This document shows, piece after piece, positions 27,519 through 37,338 of a stretch of 64,000 bases of DNA. The first letter of the stretch is position 1. Every line of letters begins with the position of its first letter. The position numbers and the translations under genes were made by a program. The stretch is from Candidatus Bandiella woodruffii (GTDB lineage Bacteria; Pseudomonadota; Alphaproteobacteria; Rickettsiales; Midichloriaceae): positions 860,501 to 924,500 of the forward strand of contig NZ_CP110820.1 in the NCBI RefSeq assembly GCF_034359465.1, written 5' to 3'. The notes below the pieces were generated by a model. It searched no databases. It saw only the letters and a list, made by a program, of their open reading frames with translations, and was not told the DNA's origin.

Positions 27519-28426
27519 AACACCCTTCTCACTCCTCTTAACTTAGCTGATCGAGCTCTTGGATTTTTTCTGATTTCTTGATAGTTTGGGGTGACCACTT
27601 TTTTGTTAATTCTTTCAAAAAGATTACCACTTGAATCCTGCGATATCTCTTTAAAAAAATCCTTTACGATTTTATCTTCAAGGGAATGGAAGGTAACTAT
27701 AGCCATTGTAGCTTGAGGGCCCAATAGCTGGGGCAGCTTTCTCAATGTTAGTTTTAAAGTCTCAAGCTCATTGTTCACCATAATTCTAAGCGCTTGGAAC
27801 GTTCTGGTTGCAAAATGAATGTTATCTTGGTAACTCCTGGCATTGGGGTTCATTGCCTCCACTAGCTTGGCAGTTGTGAGAATTCTTTCTCTTTGCCTAA
27901 ATTGCACGATGTTTTTTGCTATTGACCTTGACTTTCTTTCTCCGCCGTAGTTATAAATCAAATCAGCCAACTCTTTCTCGTAAAGCTCATTAACCAGCTT
28001 TTCTGCGGTGGTTGTCAACCTGTTATCCATTCTCATATCCAATGGACCGTTTCCGCTGAAAGAAAACCCCCTTTCTTTATTATCCAATTGCATGGATGAA
28101 ACACCTAAGTCAAATACTATACCATCTACACTGTTGATATTTAAGTTCTTCAAAATTTCATCTATGTTGATAAAATTATCATTCACAAAATGGAACTTAT
28201 TCCTAAACTTCTCACCTATAGCTTCTGCGTATTTTTGAGCATTACTATCACAATCAATTGCAATGACTGTGCAATTAGCTTTGTTTAATATGGCTTTTGT
28301 ATAACCACCTGCACCAAACGTTGCATCAATATAAACTTTATTATCTTGTGGCTGCAGCATTTCGAGAGCTTCTGCAAGCAATACAGGAGTGTGATCTTGT
28401 TTTGTTATAAGTTCATTGACCTGCAT
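27515..28426 (-). CDS. rsmH: 16S rRNA (cytosine1402-N4)-methyltransferase RsmH
   Basis: The 303-residue methyltransferase modifies C1402 in the decoding centre. Motifs include HTPVLLAEALEMLQP, YIDATFGAGGYTKAIL, DGIVFDLGVSSMQLDN and PLDMRMD, and it ends NPRARSAKLRGVRRV. The start at 28426 (MQVNELITKQDHTPVLL) is preferred over an upstream ATG because it gives the normal N-terminus. It overlaps mraZ by 14 bases, so coupling is likely. Confidence 0.95.
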   Translation of the reverse strand: MQVNELITKQDHTPVLLAEALEMLQPQDNKVYIDATFGAGGYTKAILNKANCTVIAIDCDSNAQKYAEAIGEKFRNKFHFVNDNFINIDEILKNLNINSVDGIVFDLGVSSMQLDNKERGFSFSGNGPLDMRMDNRLTTTAEKLVNELYEKELADLIYNYGGERKSRSIAKNIVQFRQRERILTTAKLVEAMNPNARSYQDNIHFATRTFQALRIMVNNELETLKLTLRKLPQLLGPQATMAIVTFHSLEDKIVKDFFKEISQDSSGNLFERINKKVVTPNYQEIRKNPRARSAKLRGVRRVL

Positions 28427-28865
28427 CTGCCCTCTTTTGTAAAAGTGATGTTTCTTTAGCCATTGCTCTAGCTTTTTGATAATAGCTATTAAACTTTTCT
28501 TTATCCCATATCTCAAAAGTAACTCCTTTCCCAACAAAAAGGAGTTTTTTGTTAACCCCCACCAAGTTCACCAGCCTTTCGGGCAGAGACACCCTACCTT
28601 TTGAATCCGGTTGCATAGGCTCACAATCTGCAAGAACTGCAGTTGCTATCGCATCACGTTTGCCGGAAAAAATATCCATGCCGTCTAAAAAGTTTTGTAA
28701 TTTGCTAATCCTTTCAAAAGTGCAGACTTCTATACATTCGTTAATAAACGAACTGTATGCATAAATTTCCTTAGTAGCTTTGTAGTCCAAAACATTTCTA
28801 AAGCTCGCAGGTATTGAAATTCTGTTTTTATCATCTATCTTCCCTTCATAGGTTGAAAGAAACAT
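28413..28865 (-). CDS. mraZ: Transcriptional regulator MraZ
   Basis: The 150-residue protein has two SpoVT/AbrB-like swapped-hairpin repeats: STYEGKIDDKNRISIPASFR at the N-terminus and CEPMQPDSKGRVSLPERL in the middle. Each contains the D-x-x-x-R-x-x-(I/L)-P motif. MraZ binds repeats in the promoter of the division and cell wall cluster. The start at 28865 (MFLSTYEG) fits the family better than one 19 codons upstream. First gene of the mraZ-rsmH-ftsL-ftsI operon. Confidence 0.94.
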   Translation of the reverse strand: MFLSTYEGKIDDKNRISIPASFRNVLDYKATKEIYAYSSFINECIEVCTFERISKLQNFLDGMDIFSGKRDAIATAVLADCEPMQPDSKGRVSLPERLVNLVGVNKKLLFVGKGVTFEIWDKEKFNSYYQKARAMAKETSLLQKRADAGQ

Positions 28866-28973
28866 AGTGCTTCCATGTGTCATTGACAATATCAATAAAT
28901 TAACAACAAATAGCCTTTTCACCCGTATAACACATTTTAATGGGATAACATAGCATTATTTTGGGATGATTAG

Positions 28974-29042
28974 GGGAGTGTTGCAAGATGGAATAAAGAA
29001 AGGTATAGTGGAGTGGATTACAGAATAAAGAAGAGAAAAATG
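28974..29042 (+). mobile_element. IS5-family element, 69-base left-end fragment
   Basis: Begins GGGAGTGTTGCAAGATGG and matches the left end of the IS5 copy in virB8 up to the transposase start codon, where the IS6 element joins. It lies 100 bases upstream of mraZ and may have displaced its promoter. Confidence 0.85.
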
Positions 29043-29895
29043 GGCACCGTCAAGTTAAAAAAGTTGAGGTGCAAAAGGTATTGAGAGAAGAGGGAAAAAA
29101 TAGTAAATTGGAGCAAAATAAAAAATAATAGAAAAACAATGGAAGAAAGAGCGAGCAGATACAGATATCCAATGGTGATAATAGGACATGCAGTTTGGTT
29201 GTACCACAGATTTAATTTGAGTTATAGAGACGTAGCAGAAGAGTTGTTATAAAGGGGTATAGAAGTAAGCCATGAAACGATAAGAGCATGGTGTATTAAA
29301 TTTGGAAAAAGGTTTTTAGATATAATCAAGAAGAAGTAGAGGAAAGCAAAGGATAAATGGCATTTGGATGAGATGAGCATTAAAATTAACGGTAAATATT
29401 TTATTTTGTGGAGAGCTGTAGATGAAGATGGATATGAGATAGATGTCTTCCTACAGACCAGACGTAATAAAAAGTCTGCGATAAGGTTTTTATCAAGATT
29501 ATTACAATCAAATCCAGTACCCAGAGTAATCGTGACAGATAAATTAAAAAGCTATACCAAACCTATAAAAGAAATGTGCCCTAAAACAGAGCATAGGCGC
29601 CATAAAGGATTAAATAATAGGGTTGAAAATGCACACCAACCAACACGCAGGAAAGAGAAATGCCTAATAAAATTCAAATCTCCTTCTGGGGTACAGCAAA
29701 CTCTTTCTTTGATGGGAAAAATAAGGAACATATTTTCAGTAGATGTGGGCAGGTATATTAACAGTTCTAGCAAGCAAAAAGAAATGTTTTTCGAAGCTAA
29801 ATCTATTTGGGATCACGCCGCTCAATCCATAGCTGCTGCATAATTTTCAAAAAGATGCTCTGTCACGCCCTTACCTCCATTAACTTGACGGTGCC
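29043..29895 (+). mobile_element. IS6-family element, copy 2
   Basis: Bounded by GGCACCGTCAAGTTAA and TTAACTTGACGGTGCC. It sits between an IS5 fragment and an IS1-type B fragment, so it marks another deletion or recombination join. No target duplication. Confidence 0.9.
29139..29843 (+). pseudogene. IS6 transposase with two premature stops (copy 2)
   Basis: Same 235-codon frame as copy 1. It has the shared TAA at 29250-29252 and an additional TAG (AAGAAGAAGTAG near 29338) where the other copies have CAG. The DDE part (29364-29843) is intact. Confidence 0.85.
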
Positions 29896-30311
29896 GTATA
29901 GAGATATTAGAGATGGATGAGCTATATACATACGTCAAAAAAAGAGAATAAAACAAGAATATGGACTGCTGTCGATAGGGACAGATTCAAAACTGTTGCG
30001 TTTAAAGTAGGTTCAGGTGATAAAGAAAATTACGTAGATTTAGCTCGTGAGCTAGGAGAAAAATACCAAATTCGTTATATGTGTACAGATGGGTATGAGG
30101 TCTATTGTCATTATAAAATTGCTCAAATACATCTGCAGACAAAGTCTGAAACTTGTTTGGTTGAGAGCTTCAATTCCTCCTTAAGGGATATGCTTGCTAG
30201 ATTAAATCGCAAGACTAAACGCTTTAGCAAGTGTTCTGAAATGCTAAGATTATCCCTTGTTTTATTTTTTAACAAAGCTTTAGCTCTTTCTATCTATTTA
30301 TGAACACTCCC
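29896..30311 (+). mobile_element. IS1-family element B, insB-side fragment
   Basis: Holds the end of insA, the slippery A tract (seven A here, eight in complete copies) and the whole insB part to KALALSIYL, then the terminus ...GAACACTCCC. With seven A the normal -1 shift cannot give the fusion, so this remnant is inactive. It cuts the 3' end of dsbA. Confidence 0.86.
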
Positions 30312-30850
30312 AATAAAAAAGTAGGGGTATGGTTAATTTCCAACACCTTCATTGATGTATAGGACTTCGCAAGTATTAAATTAGCCATATCTTTATTCTC
30401 AAAACATTGTTTTAACTTTATTGGATTTAGCCCGCTTAACCTTGAAATGTTCTGCAACACTTTTTTGAAGTCTTTTCTAAATGCCCAACTATTTTGTGAA
30501 TTAAATAGGACATCGATAATTCTAAAATATTCTTGTGGGAAACAATTGGCCAAAATTGCACCATATAGTGCCGGCTCGTTCGCTGGATAATCGCGCAATA
30601 TGTAGAGTACTTCGCCTGAGTCTATGTAGTGTTCTTTAATTTTTGGAAAAACATCTCTATGAAAAGATGCACATCCAGGACAAGATAAAGCTGAATATTC
30701 AATCAACACAACTTTTGCTTTTACGTTGCCAATATAGTGATCTTGCTCATTAAAACGCAAAACTTCTGATCTATCTGGGTAATCTTCAGCCCAAACTTTT
30801 GTAAAAAATACTACCAAAAAACAGAAGAAACAAATAAAATTCCTTATCAT
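30290..30850 (-). pseudogene. DsbA-family thiol oxidoreductase, C-terminus replaced by IS1 sequence
   Basis: This secreted thioredoxin-fold protein has a signal peptide (to about residue 21, KVWA), the active site CPGC in ALSCPGCASFH (near 55-58) and the cis-proline region NHTPTFLLG near the end. Family members oxidise or isomerise cysteines of periplasmic proteins. Native sequence ends at 30312. The final codons GVFINR and the stop come from the IS1 end, so about 15-30 residues of the last helix are likely missing. It may still fold. It overlaps rph by 4 bases. Confidence 0.8.
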
Positions 30851-31566
30851 GCAATATTCAGAACTTCATTCTGTTTTTTTATCAATTCCCCAATGCCAGA
30901 GTCAGCTAGCGCATACATTTGGGAAAGCTCTTCTTGGGAAAACGTTTTTCGCTCAGCAGTTGCCTGAATTTCCACAATTTTTTTGCTTTTGGTCATAACA
31001 AAGTTTGCATCCACTTGAGCAAGGCTATCCTCACTATAATCCAAATCTAACAAGATGTTTCCACCAATTATGCCACAAGAAATGGCTGCTACTTGCTCTT
31101 TTATAGGGAAAATATTAACTCCGCCTTGTTTGTGGAGTTTTTGCAAAGCTAGGTAAAGCGCAACGTAAGCTCCAGTTATAGATGCAGTTCTTGTACCTCC
31201 ATCTGCCTGGATTACATCACAATCCACAATAATCTGCCTTTCTTTTAATGCGACTAGATTCACAGCTGTTCGCAAAGTCCTGCCAATCAATCTTTGAATT
31301 TCCTGAGTTCGTCCACTCGCCTTTCCTTTTGTCACTTCTCTTTGCATTCTTGAGTTGGTTGAACCTGGCAACATTCCATATTCAGCAGTAACCCAACCAG
31401 AACCAGTGCCCTTTAAAAATCTGGGAACCGTTTCATCAACATTCGCGATACAGATAACATGAGTATTTCCAATCTGTACAAAGCATGAACCATCGGCAAA
31501 TTTATTGCAATTAACTTCCAATTTTACCTTTCTTAATTGGCCAAACAATCTTCCGTCATTTCTCAT
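30847..31566 (-). CDS. rph: Ribonuclease PH
   Basis: The 239-residue phosphorolytic exonuclease trims tRNA 3' ends. It shows RNDGR at the N-terminus, GWVTAEYGMLPGSTNSRMQRE near residue 58, the IGRTLR motif, DCDVIQADGGTRTASITGAYVAL near 115 and a C-terminal EIQATAERKTFSQEEL. It overlaps both neighbours by 4 bases, so dsbA, rph and pcm form one operon on the minus strand. Confidence 0.96.
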   Translation of the reverse strand: MRNDGRLFGQLRKVKLEVNCNKFADGSCFVQIGNTHVICIANVDETVPRFLKGTGSGWVTAEYGMLPGSTNSRMQREVTKGKASGRTQEIQRLIGRTLRTAVNLVALKERQIIVDCDVIQADGGTRTASITGAYVALYLALQKLHKQGGVNIFPIKEQVAAISCGIIGGNILLDLDYSEDSLAQVDANFVMTKSKKIVEIQATAERKTFSQEELSQMYALADSGIGELIKKQNEVLNIA

Positions 31567-32267
31567 ACTAAGCTACCATTTAGATCCATATAAACATTAA
31601 GCCTATAGTCAGCATCAACGTTAAACAAAACCTCCCTAATCAAGTTGCCACGATGTTTAACATACTTTACCGCTTGCGCGAGATGATTTTTCTTTTCAAT
31701 TAATGTCAAACGACCATTCTCCAATAAACGCGATTTTAAAAATTCAGGAATTTGATTGAGTATGCCATTAACAAAAATCAAATCAAATCTCGCTCCATCA
31801 GAATTATGCTTAAATTCCATTGTAACATAAAACTCTATTTTCTTTTCCGCATGCATAAGTAAAACATGACCTAAAGCAGTTTTAAGAATTCTCCTATCCA
31901 CATCAATTGCGACTACATTTTGTGCAATAGTTGAGATAATAATAGACGAATAGCCACTATTCACCCCTACATCAAGGACCGTGGAATTGCTATTGATTTC
32001 GCCAGCTTGCAACATTTTTGCAAACACCATAGGTGTCATTAGGTATCTATTATCATCAATAAATGTCTGCGTATCCCTGATTGGGAGTATAGAATCTACA
32101 TACGCAACATCCCTCCATTTATTATCAACAAATTTATGCCGGAATACTTTCAACATCGCATCGATGATGTTTTTATCGGTAACGCCATTTGGTACTAGTT
32201 GGTTGTAGACCATATTATATCTAGCCTTCTCAAAATATTTATTGCCTAGATTTTCTAACTTTTGCAA
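31563..32267 (-). CDS. Protein-L-isoaspartate O-methyltransferase-like protein
   Basis: The 234-residue SAM-dependent methyltransferase resembles Pcm: the N-terminal region MVYNQLVPNGVTDKNIIDAM, FVDNKWRDVAYVDSILPI, the SAM motif STVLDVGVNSGYSSI (residues ~97-111) and acidic strand NVVAIDVDR. The SAM loop has N where EIGTGSGY is usual, so activity is not assured. Rickettsial Pcm-like proteins are often placed beside tolC in Alphaproteobacteria, but here tolC is 3.4 kb away. Family assignment is good; substrate is uncertain. Confidence 0.8.
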   Translation of the reverse strand: MQKLENLGNKYFEKARYNMVYNQLVPNGVTDKNIIDAMLKVFRHKFVDNKWRDVAYVDSILPIRDTQTFIDDNRYLMTPMVFAKMLQAGEINSNSTVLDVGVNSGYSSIIISTIAQNVVAIDVDRRILKTALGHVLLMHAEKKIEFYVTMEFKHNSDGARFDLIFVNGILNQIPEFLKSRLLENGRLTLIEKKNHLAQAVKYVKHRGNLIREVLFNVDADYRLNVYMDLNGSLV

Positions 32268-32372
32268 CGCGTTATAACGATTTTATTTCTGCTTACCATT
32301 TATTATCGCATTAATTAATTAATTGCAGCAAATATTTGCTTCACTATAACATTTTCTACATAACATCAGCGA

Positions 32373-32410
32373 TATACACTCCTTTAACTTGAAAAATTGG
32401 CATCGTTATA
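32373..32410. repeat. End fragment of dispersed repeat family 1
   Basis: TATACACTCCTTTAACTTG followed by AAAAATTGGCATCGTTATA matches about 38 bases of one end of the family 1 unit. The rest is absent. It lies between pcm and prmC. Confidence 0.6.
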
Positions 32411-32427
32411 TTTTATCGCGCGTTTTT

Positions 32428-33276
32428 TTATACTGAATATACAACACGGTTTATGCCCTGCAAGTCTTTGTAAAATTCGAATTTATATCCCGCACACTCC
32501 AATATGTTACTTATGGCATCGCTTTGATTATAGCCAATTTCCAATACCATAGCACCGCCTTTTTTAAGAAAATTTTTAGCATTATGCACGATCATTTCAT
32601 AATTTTCAAAGCCATGGGAAAAGTCAGTTAAAGCAATGCTTGGTTCAAAATTTTTGACATTCGGTTTCAAATTATCCCATTCACACTTTGGTATATAAGG
32701 TGGGTTTGCAACAATAATGTCGAATTTTTTCCACCTATTTAGTGCATAAAACCAGTTGCTTTTCACAAATTTCACTCTTTGGTTTCGTTGGTTGATGTTT
32801 GCGTTGACTGCAGCTATCTCTAATGCTTTTTCTGACACATCAACCCCAATACCAATGGAGTTTTTAAATTCGTCCAACAGTGATAAAATAATGCATCCAC
32901 TTCCCGTGCCCAAATCAAGTATATGCAAGTTTTCAAGTTTTTTATGCCCCAGCTTTTTTAGAACAACATCTATCATAAGTTCCGTTTCTGGCCTTGGAAT
33001 TAAAACATTGTGGTTAACTTTAAAGATGCGTTTCCAAAAACACTTATATCCAACTATATACGCTATTGGTTCGAAAGCTAACCTCCTATTTACCAAGGAC
33101 GTAAATCTATCGTGGACATCCTGTGATATTCTGCTATGCAGTTTAAAAATTATTTCCTGTGGCTGCTCCAGGCCCATACAATGCGCCAACAAAATTTTTG
33201 CATCCAACATGGATGTTTCTATCCCAACAGCTTTAAACGACTCCTCAGCTTGTTTAACAAGGTCAATAATAATCAT
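32428..33276 (-). CDS. prmC: Release factor glutamine methyltransferase PrmC
   Basis: The 282-residue enzyme methylates the GGQ glutamine of release factors RF1 and RF2, and prfB is in this window. The SAM site is LDLGTGSGCIILSLL and the catalytic NPPY is in FDIIVANPPYIPKCEW. IPRPETELMIDVVL precedes them. The start at 33276 (MIIIDLVKQAEE) overlaps the ribD stop by 4 bases and is preferred over an upstream ATG inside ribD. Confidence 0.95.
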   Translation of the reverse strand: MIIIDLVKQAEESFKAVGIETSMLDAKILLAHCMGLEQPQEIIFKLHSRISQDVHDRFTSLVNRRLAFEPIAYIVGYKCFWKRIFKVNHNVLIPRPETELMIDVVLKKLGHKKLENLHILDLGTGSGCIILSLLDEFKNSIGIGVDVSEKALEIAAVNANINQRNQRVKFVKSNWFYALNRWKKFDIIVANPPYIPKCEWDNLKPNVKNFEPSIALTDFSHGFENYEMIVHNAKNFLKKGGAMVLEIGYNQSDAISNILECAGYKFEFYKDLQGINRVVYSV

Positions 33277-34325
33277 GCATCGTTCTCCCCTATCACTATT
33301 GTATTGAACTGTGGGCAATCACTGATGTTTGGAATGTTCATATCCCCTATGCCACTTATTCCATCAGCTCCAATGATTTTATTTGATTGGAATATCACAA
33401 GCTTATCCGGCAATTTAGCCTTTATAAATGATGTACTAACTTTTTGCCCAGCTTCTATGAGTAAGTTATTCACACCTAAAACCGCCAGCTTTGCAAGCAC
33501 ATCAGCAAGACATAAACCGTCTTTATCAGCACGCACCTTAATTACTTCAATGTTTTTATAAGGATTTTGCCCCTCGCTTACAGCGGTGAAGATAATGGTC
33601 CTTATGTTGTTTGCTGTTTGCACTATTTGCGAATATTTTGGCATTCTAAAAGCTGTGTCTAGTATAATGCGTATAGGGTTATGTCTTACGTTTGGCAATC
33701 TGCAAGTGAGCAATGGGTCGTCGTCTATGACCGTTTGTATTCCGGTTAATATTGCATCATTTTGCGCCCTTAATTCATGAGCCAAGTCTCGCTGTTTTTG
33801 GCTTGTAATCCATTTGCTTTGCCTGTTTTTCAAGGCTATTTTACCATCTAAACTCATTGCTAATTTAAGAGTGACGAAAGGTACTTTATCTAAAATTCTT
33901 TTTTTAAACCCCATTATTACTTCCTCACATTCTTCTTTAAGCACGTTAACTTTGATTTCTATGCCGGTTTGCTTGAGCATTTGTATGCTTCTTCCATTTA
34001 TTTCTGGATTTGGGTCTGTCGTACCTATCACAACTTTCTTAAAGCTTGATTTGATTATTTTTTCCGCACAAGAAACTTTGTCAGCTGAGCTAATACAGCA
34101 TGGTTCAAGTGTGACGTAAATTATTGCTCCTTGGGAATTTTCTCTCAACATGTCAATAGCTGTGGCTTCAGCATGTGGTTTGCCACCATTTTGCGTTCTT
34201 GCTTCAGCTATTACTGTATCGTTTTTCACTATAACACATCCAACAGAAGGATTGGGAGATGTTTGCCCTAAACCAGACTTTGCAAGCTCAAGAGCTCGCT
34301 TCATGTAATACTGATCTTGATCCAC
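33273..34325 (-). CDS. ribD: Bifunctional riboflavin biosynthesis deaminase/reductase RibD
   Basis: The 350-residue protein catalyses the deamination and reduction steps that follow GTP cyclohydrolase II. The N-terminal deaminase domain has HAEATAIDML near residue 50 and the zinc cysteines in LEPCCISSADKVSCAEKI near 74-90. The loop between the cysteines differs from the common PCSHxGxTPPC. The C-terminal reductase domain starts near 145 (VTLKLAMSLDGKIA) and includes SKWITSQ and LLIEAGQKVSTSFI. prmC overlaps its end. Confidence 0.92.
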   Translation of the reverse strand: MDQDQYYMKRALELAKSGLGQTSPNPSVGCVIVKNDTVIAEARTQNGGKPHAEATAIDMLRENSQGAIIYVTLEPCCISSADKVSCAEKIIKSSFKKVVIGTTDPNPEINGRSIQMLKQTGIEIKVNVLKEECEEVIMGFKKRILDKVPFVTLKLAMSLDGKIALKNRQSKWITSQKQRDLAHELRAQNDAILTGIQTVIDDDPLLTCRLPNVRHNPIRIILDTAFRMPKYSQIVQTANNIRTIIFTAVSEGQNPYKNIEVIKVRADKDGLCLADVLAKLAVLGVNNLLIEAGQKVSTSFIKAKLPDKLVIFQSNKIIGADGISGIGDMNIPNISDCPQFNTIVIGENDA

Positions 34326-34336
34326 GAACGCAGCAG

Positions 34337-35563
34337 CTATTCTGAGGTTATCTTTGAATAATACACTTTTTCGTTCAACGTACCCTCCATTTTATCCACT
34401 ATAACAGTAACAGTACAATCTCCTGTGATGTTAATCATTGTTCTTAACATCTCCAAAAGCCTGTCTATCCCCATTATAATACCGATTCCCTCAAGTGGAA
34501 TACCAACAGATGACAATACCATTCCCATCATCACCATGGAACCTCCTGGGAAGCCCGCAGCTCCTATTGAACCTATCGTCGCTGTCATTACCAGTATGAC
34601 GTAATGATAAAAATCCAATGGAATACCAAAAATCTGAGCAAAAAATATTGAGCAAATCCCCAGATAAATAGCAGTACCATCCATGTTTATTGCAGCTCCC
34701 AGAGGTAATATAAATGACGCAGATTCTTTTGAAACACCAACTTTATTCCTTAATTCAGATATAGCTGTTGCAAGAGTGGCTTTGCTGCTTGATGTCGCAA
34801 GCGCTAATGACTGCGTATTTGACATTTTTTTATAAAAAGGCAGTGGGTTAACCCTTCCAAAAACCAATAACATTACACCTAAAAATATGTACTGTATAAA
34901 CAGCGCTCCAACAACAACAGCAATAAATTTACTCAAATGAAGCATTATGTCAATTCCATACTGCGCAATCACCCATGACATTATCGCAAACACACCATAA
35001 GGGGTCAGCTGAATCACCAAATGGATCATTTTGAATATCAAATGGGTGCAGGAGGAAATGAAATTTTTCACTTCTCGCCCTTTATCACCTATTAAAATTA
35101 ATGCAAATCCTGTGAAGAACGCAAAAACTACTATCTGTAATGTGTTACCTTCTGCCATTGCTTTAATAGGATTGCTTGGAATAATATTCATAAGCAAATG
35201 CTTTAAAGCATGTCCTTGTTCAGGAGAGTGTACTTGCTCACTTAAAGCTATGCTAAGACCAGCGCCTGGCTGAAAAACATTGGCAAGTGTAAGCCCTGTT
35301 GTTACGGCAAACATGGTTGTGCTCATATATAATAAAAACGCTCTCTTTCCCAACCTGCCAAAAGTATTGGCATCACTTATATTTGTTATTCCGTTTAAAA
35401 TGGAAAACAAAATCAACGGCACCACAACCATCTTAATCATATTCATAAATATTGTGCCGATTGGTTCAAGGGACAATGCGTATGGCTTAAAGAACATTCC
35501 AAATAGTATCCCTAGCGCCATACCAACCATCACCTTTTGCCAAAGCTTTAACTTTATATTCAT
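34337..35563 (-). CDS. Dicarboxylate/amino acid:cation symporter (SLC1/DAACS family)
   Basis: This 408-residue inner-membrane carrier resembles GltP/DctA. It has multiple helices, MIKMVVVPLILFSILNGI near residue 42, the serine-rich re-entrant loop ATSSSKATLATAI near 257, AAINMDGTAIYLG (the NMDGT motif) near 289 and GAAGFPGGSMVMM near 335. It imports C4-dicarboxylates, glutamate or aspartate with Na+ or H+. For an intracellular bacterium it would take carbon and nitrogen from host cytosol. It is 11 bases from ribD. Confidence 0.93.
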   Translation of the reverse strand: MNIKLKLWQKVMVGMALGILFGMFFKPYALSLEPIGTIFMNMIKMVVVPLILFSILNGITNISDANTFGRLGKRAFLLYMSTTMFAVTTGLTLANVFQPGAGLSIALSEQVHSPEQGHALKHLLMNIIPSNPIKAMAEGNTLQIVVFAFFTGFALILIGDKGREVKNFISSCTHLIFKMIHLVIQLTPYGVFAIMSWVIAQYGIDIMLHLSKFIAVVVGALFIQYIFLGVMLLVFGRVNPLPFYKKMSNTQSLALATSSSKATLATAISELRNKVGVSKESASFILPLGAAINMDGTAIYLGICSIFFAQIFGIPLDFYHYVILVMTATIGSIGAAGFPGGSMVMMGMVLSSVGIPLEGIGIIMGIDRLLEMLRTMINITGDCTVTVIVDKMEGTLNEKVYYSKITSE

Positions 35564-35685
35564 CTAACCTCTACCTTAATATTAAAACGTACTACGAAAA
35601 GCTTTTCATACGAATTGCACAATCGTTAAACCAGATTTGCACCCCCAATTCCTCAAGATGAGGCTACAATTTCTTCAATAATATA

Positions 35686-36981
35686 TTAACTATTAATAAC
35701 TTCTGGTAAGTTGCCAATTAATTTATATATCTTGAACAGCGCCAGCTTATTCTCTTCCTCTCTTCTTAATCTATTTAATACTGATGTATTATAATCTCTT
35801 TCTCTATCTATAACGCTAAATATTGTCTTCGCACCAACTTCAAATTCAAGTTGTACCCCTAAGTAAGTTTGATAATAATGTTGCTCAGATTGGAGGGCCA
35901 AATTATAAACATTTATACTGGAGGTGTATTGATCCCAAGTACTGACGGCTTCTGCCTTAATTCTTTCAACAGTGTCCCTTAGACTGTAATCAAACTTTTG
36001 CTTTTCCTTTTTTGCTTCAGATATTGCAATGTAGTCAGCACCACCATTATTGAATATAGGTATATCCATTCTGATCCCATAAGTATCTCCATCTTTTCTT
36101 AGTTGCACCCCGTTCGTTGAAAGAACTGGCCCATCCTGCCTTAGGATGTCTGCAAATAAACTAACTCTTGGCGCAAGCCTTGACGCCGCAATGTTGACTC
36201 CTTGTTTAGAGGCTCTAAGTTGCTGTCTTGCAAACAACAGCTCCGGATTTTTTTGGTTTACCAAGCTTTGGAAATCATTTAGTGTAGCTATCTTTTGATA
36301 TTTGGTGGCATCTATACTTTCCATATCACTTGGCGCTTCTTCCCCAATGTAGTACAAAAATGAAGCCTCAACTTGTGCTTTTTGCACTTTATAAGACTCC
36401 AAATCACTTTTCAGCGCCGCAAGATTAGCAAGAGAGACCGACAACGATGTCTTAGTCTCTGCGCCAGATTCCACGTTCAACTCAGCCTTTTGAGCTGATT
36501 TTTCACCCATCTCAACGCTTTTCTCCTGGACCTTTACCAACTCTCTAAGCGTTAACACGCTTTGATACGACTCTATAGACTTATATATCGTATCATTTAG
36601 TTCTTTGGCATATTGTTGATAAGCAGCGTTAACCTCCGCATCAGCAGCTATTGCCTTAGCAACACTTGAGCCACCAGAAAAAATATTCTGCTCAATATTA
36701 AGAACTAACGAACCCTGAGGGTCATTTTCAGTATATGGAATCCCATCAAACTGCTTATATTTGACAAAGCTCTTTGCTAGTCGTGCATTCACGCTAGGAA
36801 GGAATTCTGCAGCGACTTTTGGTTTCTTCAGTATCGCTATCTCTAATTGCTTTTTTGAAATCTGTACTCTTTGGTTGTTTTTCAGCGATGATGCAATAGC
36901 GTCTTTCAAACTATAAGCATATATATCTGGGGCCATTAGCAAGAGCACCATACAAAATATCACGGATGACCTAATTTTCAT
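35686..36981 (-). CDS. tolC: Outer membrane efflux channel TolC
   Basis: The protein of about 431 residues has a signal peptide (MKIRSSVIFCMVLLLMAPDIYA) and the duplicated TolC organisation: SLKDAIASSLKNNQRVQISK starts the first half, and helical hairpin segments rich in A, Q and E alternate with beta-strand stretches (NARLAKSFVKYKQFDG, YGIRMDIPIFNNGG). It forms the outer-membrane duct for type I secretion and drug efflux. The start MKIRSS is chosen over MFIMKI because the positive residues fit a signal peptide. It stands alone, divergent from the MFS-HD gene. Confidence 0.92.
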   Translation of the reverse strand: MKIRSSVIFCMVLLLMAPDIYAYSLKDAIASSLKNNQRVQISKKQLEIAILKKPKVAAEFLPSVNARLAKSFVKYKQFDGIPYTENDPQGSLVLNIEQNIFSGGSSVAKAIAADAEVNAAYQQYAKELNDTIYKSIESYQSVLTLRELVKVQEKSVEMGEKSAQKAELNVESGAETKTSLSVSLANLAALKSDLESYKVQKAQVEASFLYYIGEEAPSDMESIDATKYQKIATLNDFQSLVNQKNPELLFARQQLRASKQGVNIAASRLAPRVSLFADILRQDGPVLSTNGVQLRKDGDTYGIRMDIPIFNNGGADYIAISEAKKEKQKFDYSLRDTVERIKAEAVSTWDQYTSSINVYNLALQSEQHYYQTYLGVQLEFEVGAKTIFSVIDRERDYNTSVLNRLRREEENKLALFKIYKLIGNLPEVINS

Positions 36982-36990
36982 AATAAACAT

Positions 36991-37338
36991 TCATTTATTT
37001 CGTTTGGGACAGTATACATCAATATTCACGAAACACAAACATATTTGTATTTGTGAAGTCACCTATCTCCCATAAAATTGTTAGATCTGCAGCACCATAA
37101 TCCCAGGGTTGACATTGCACTTCATGCTCAGTAGCTCAACCCTAAGCGTAAGGCTAAGCAAACTAACAATCCACAAAATAAACAAAAAGTTGACTTTGTA
37201 TAAATTTTATGCGTTACTTGTCTGGCGGAAGCAAATGTGAAGTATTATTGAGAAATTAGGGTGTGTTGTGTCTACTGTTTGAGGTGGCGTAATATTGAGT
37301 GTTGAAAGGCTTCTTTTTAACATGACATAGGAAGAAAT
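36991..37338. other. Intergenic region between divergent tolC and MFS-HD genes
   Basis: About 350 bases without a convincing coding frame. It holds the imperfect palindrome CACAAA-N10-TTTGTG (37029-37050), which could be an operator or small hairpin, and TTGAC(A/T) hexamers at about 37110 and 37191 that could be -35 elements. I cannot assign a promoter with confidence. Confidence 0.4.

Noticed and set aside
29250-29252. TAA reassigned to an amino acid, explaining the IS6 stop
   Set aside because: Many intact genes in the window (for example tuf) end in TAA, so the code is standard.
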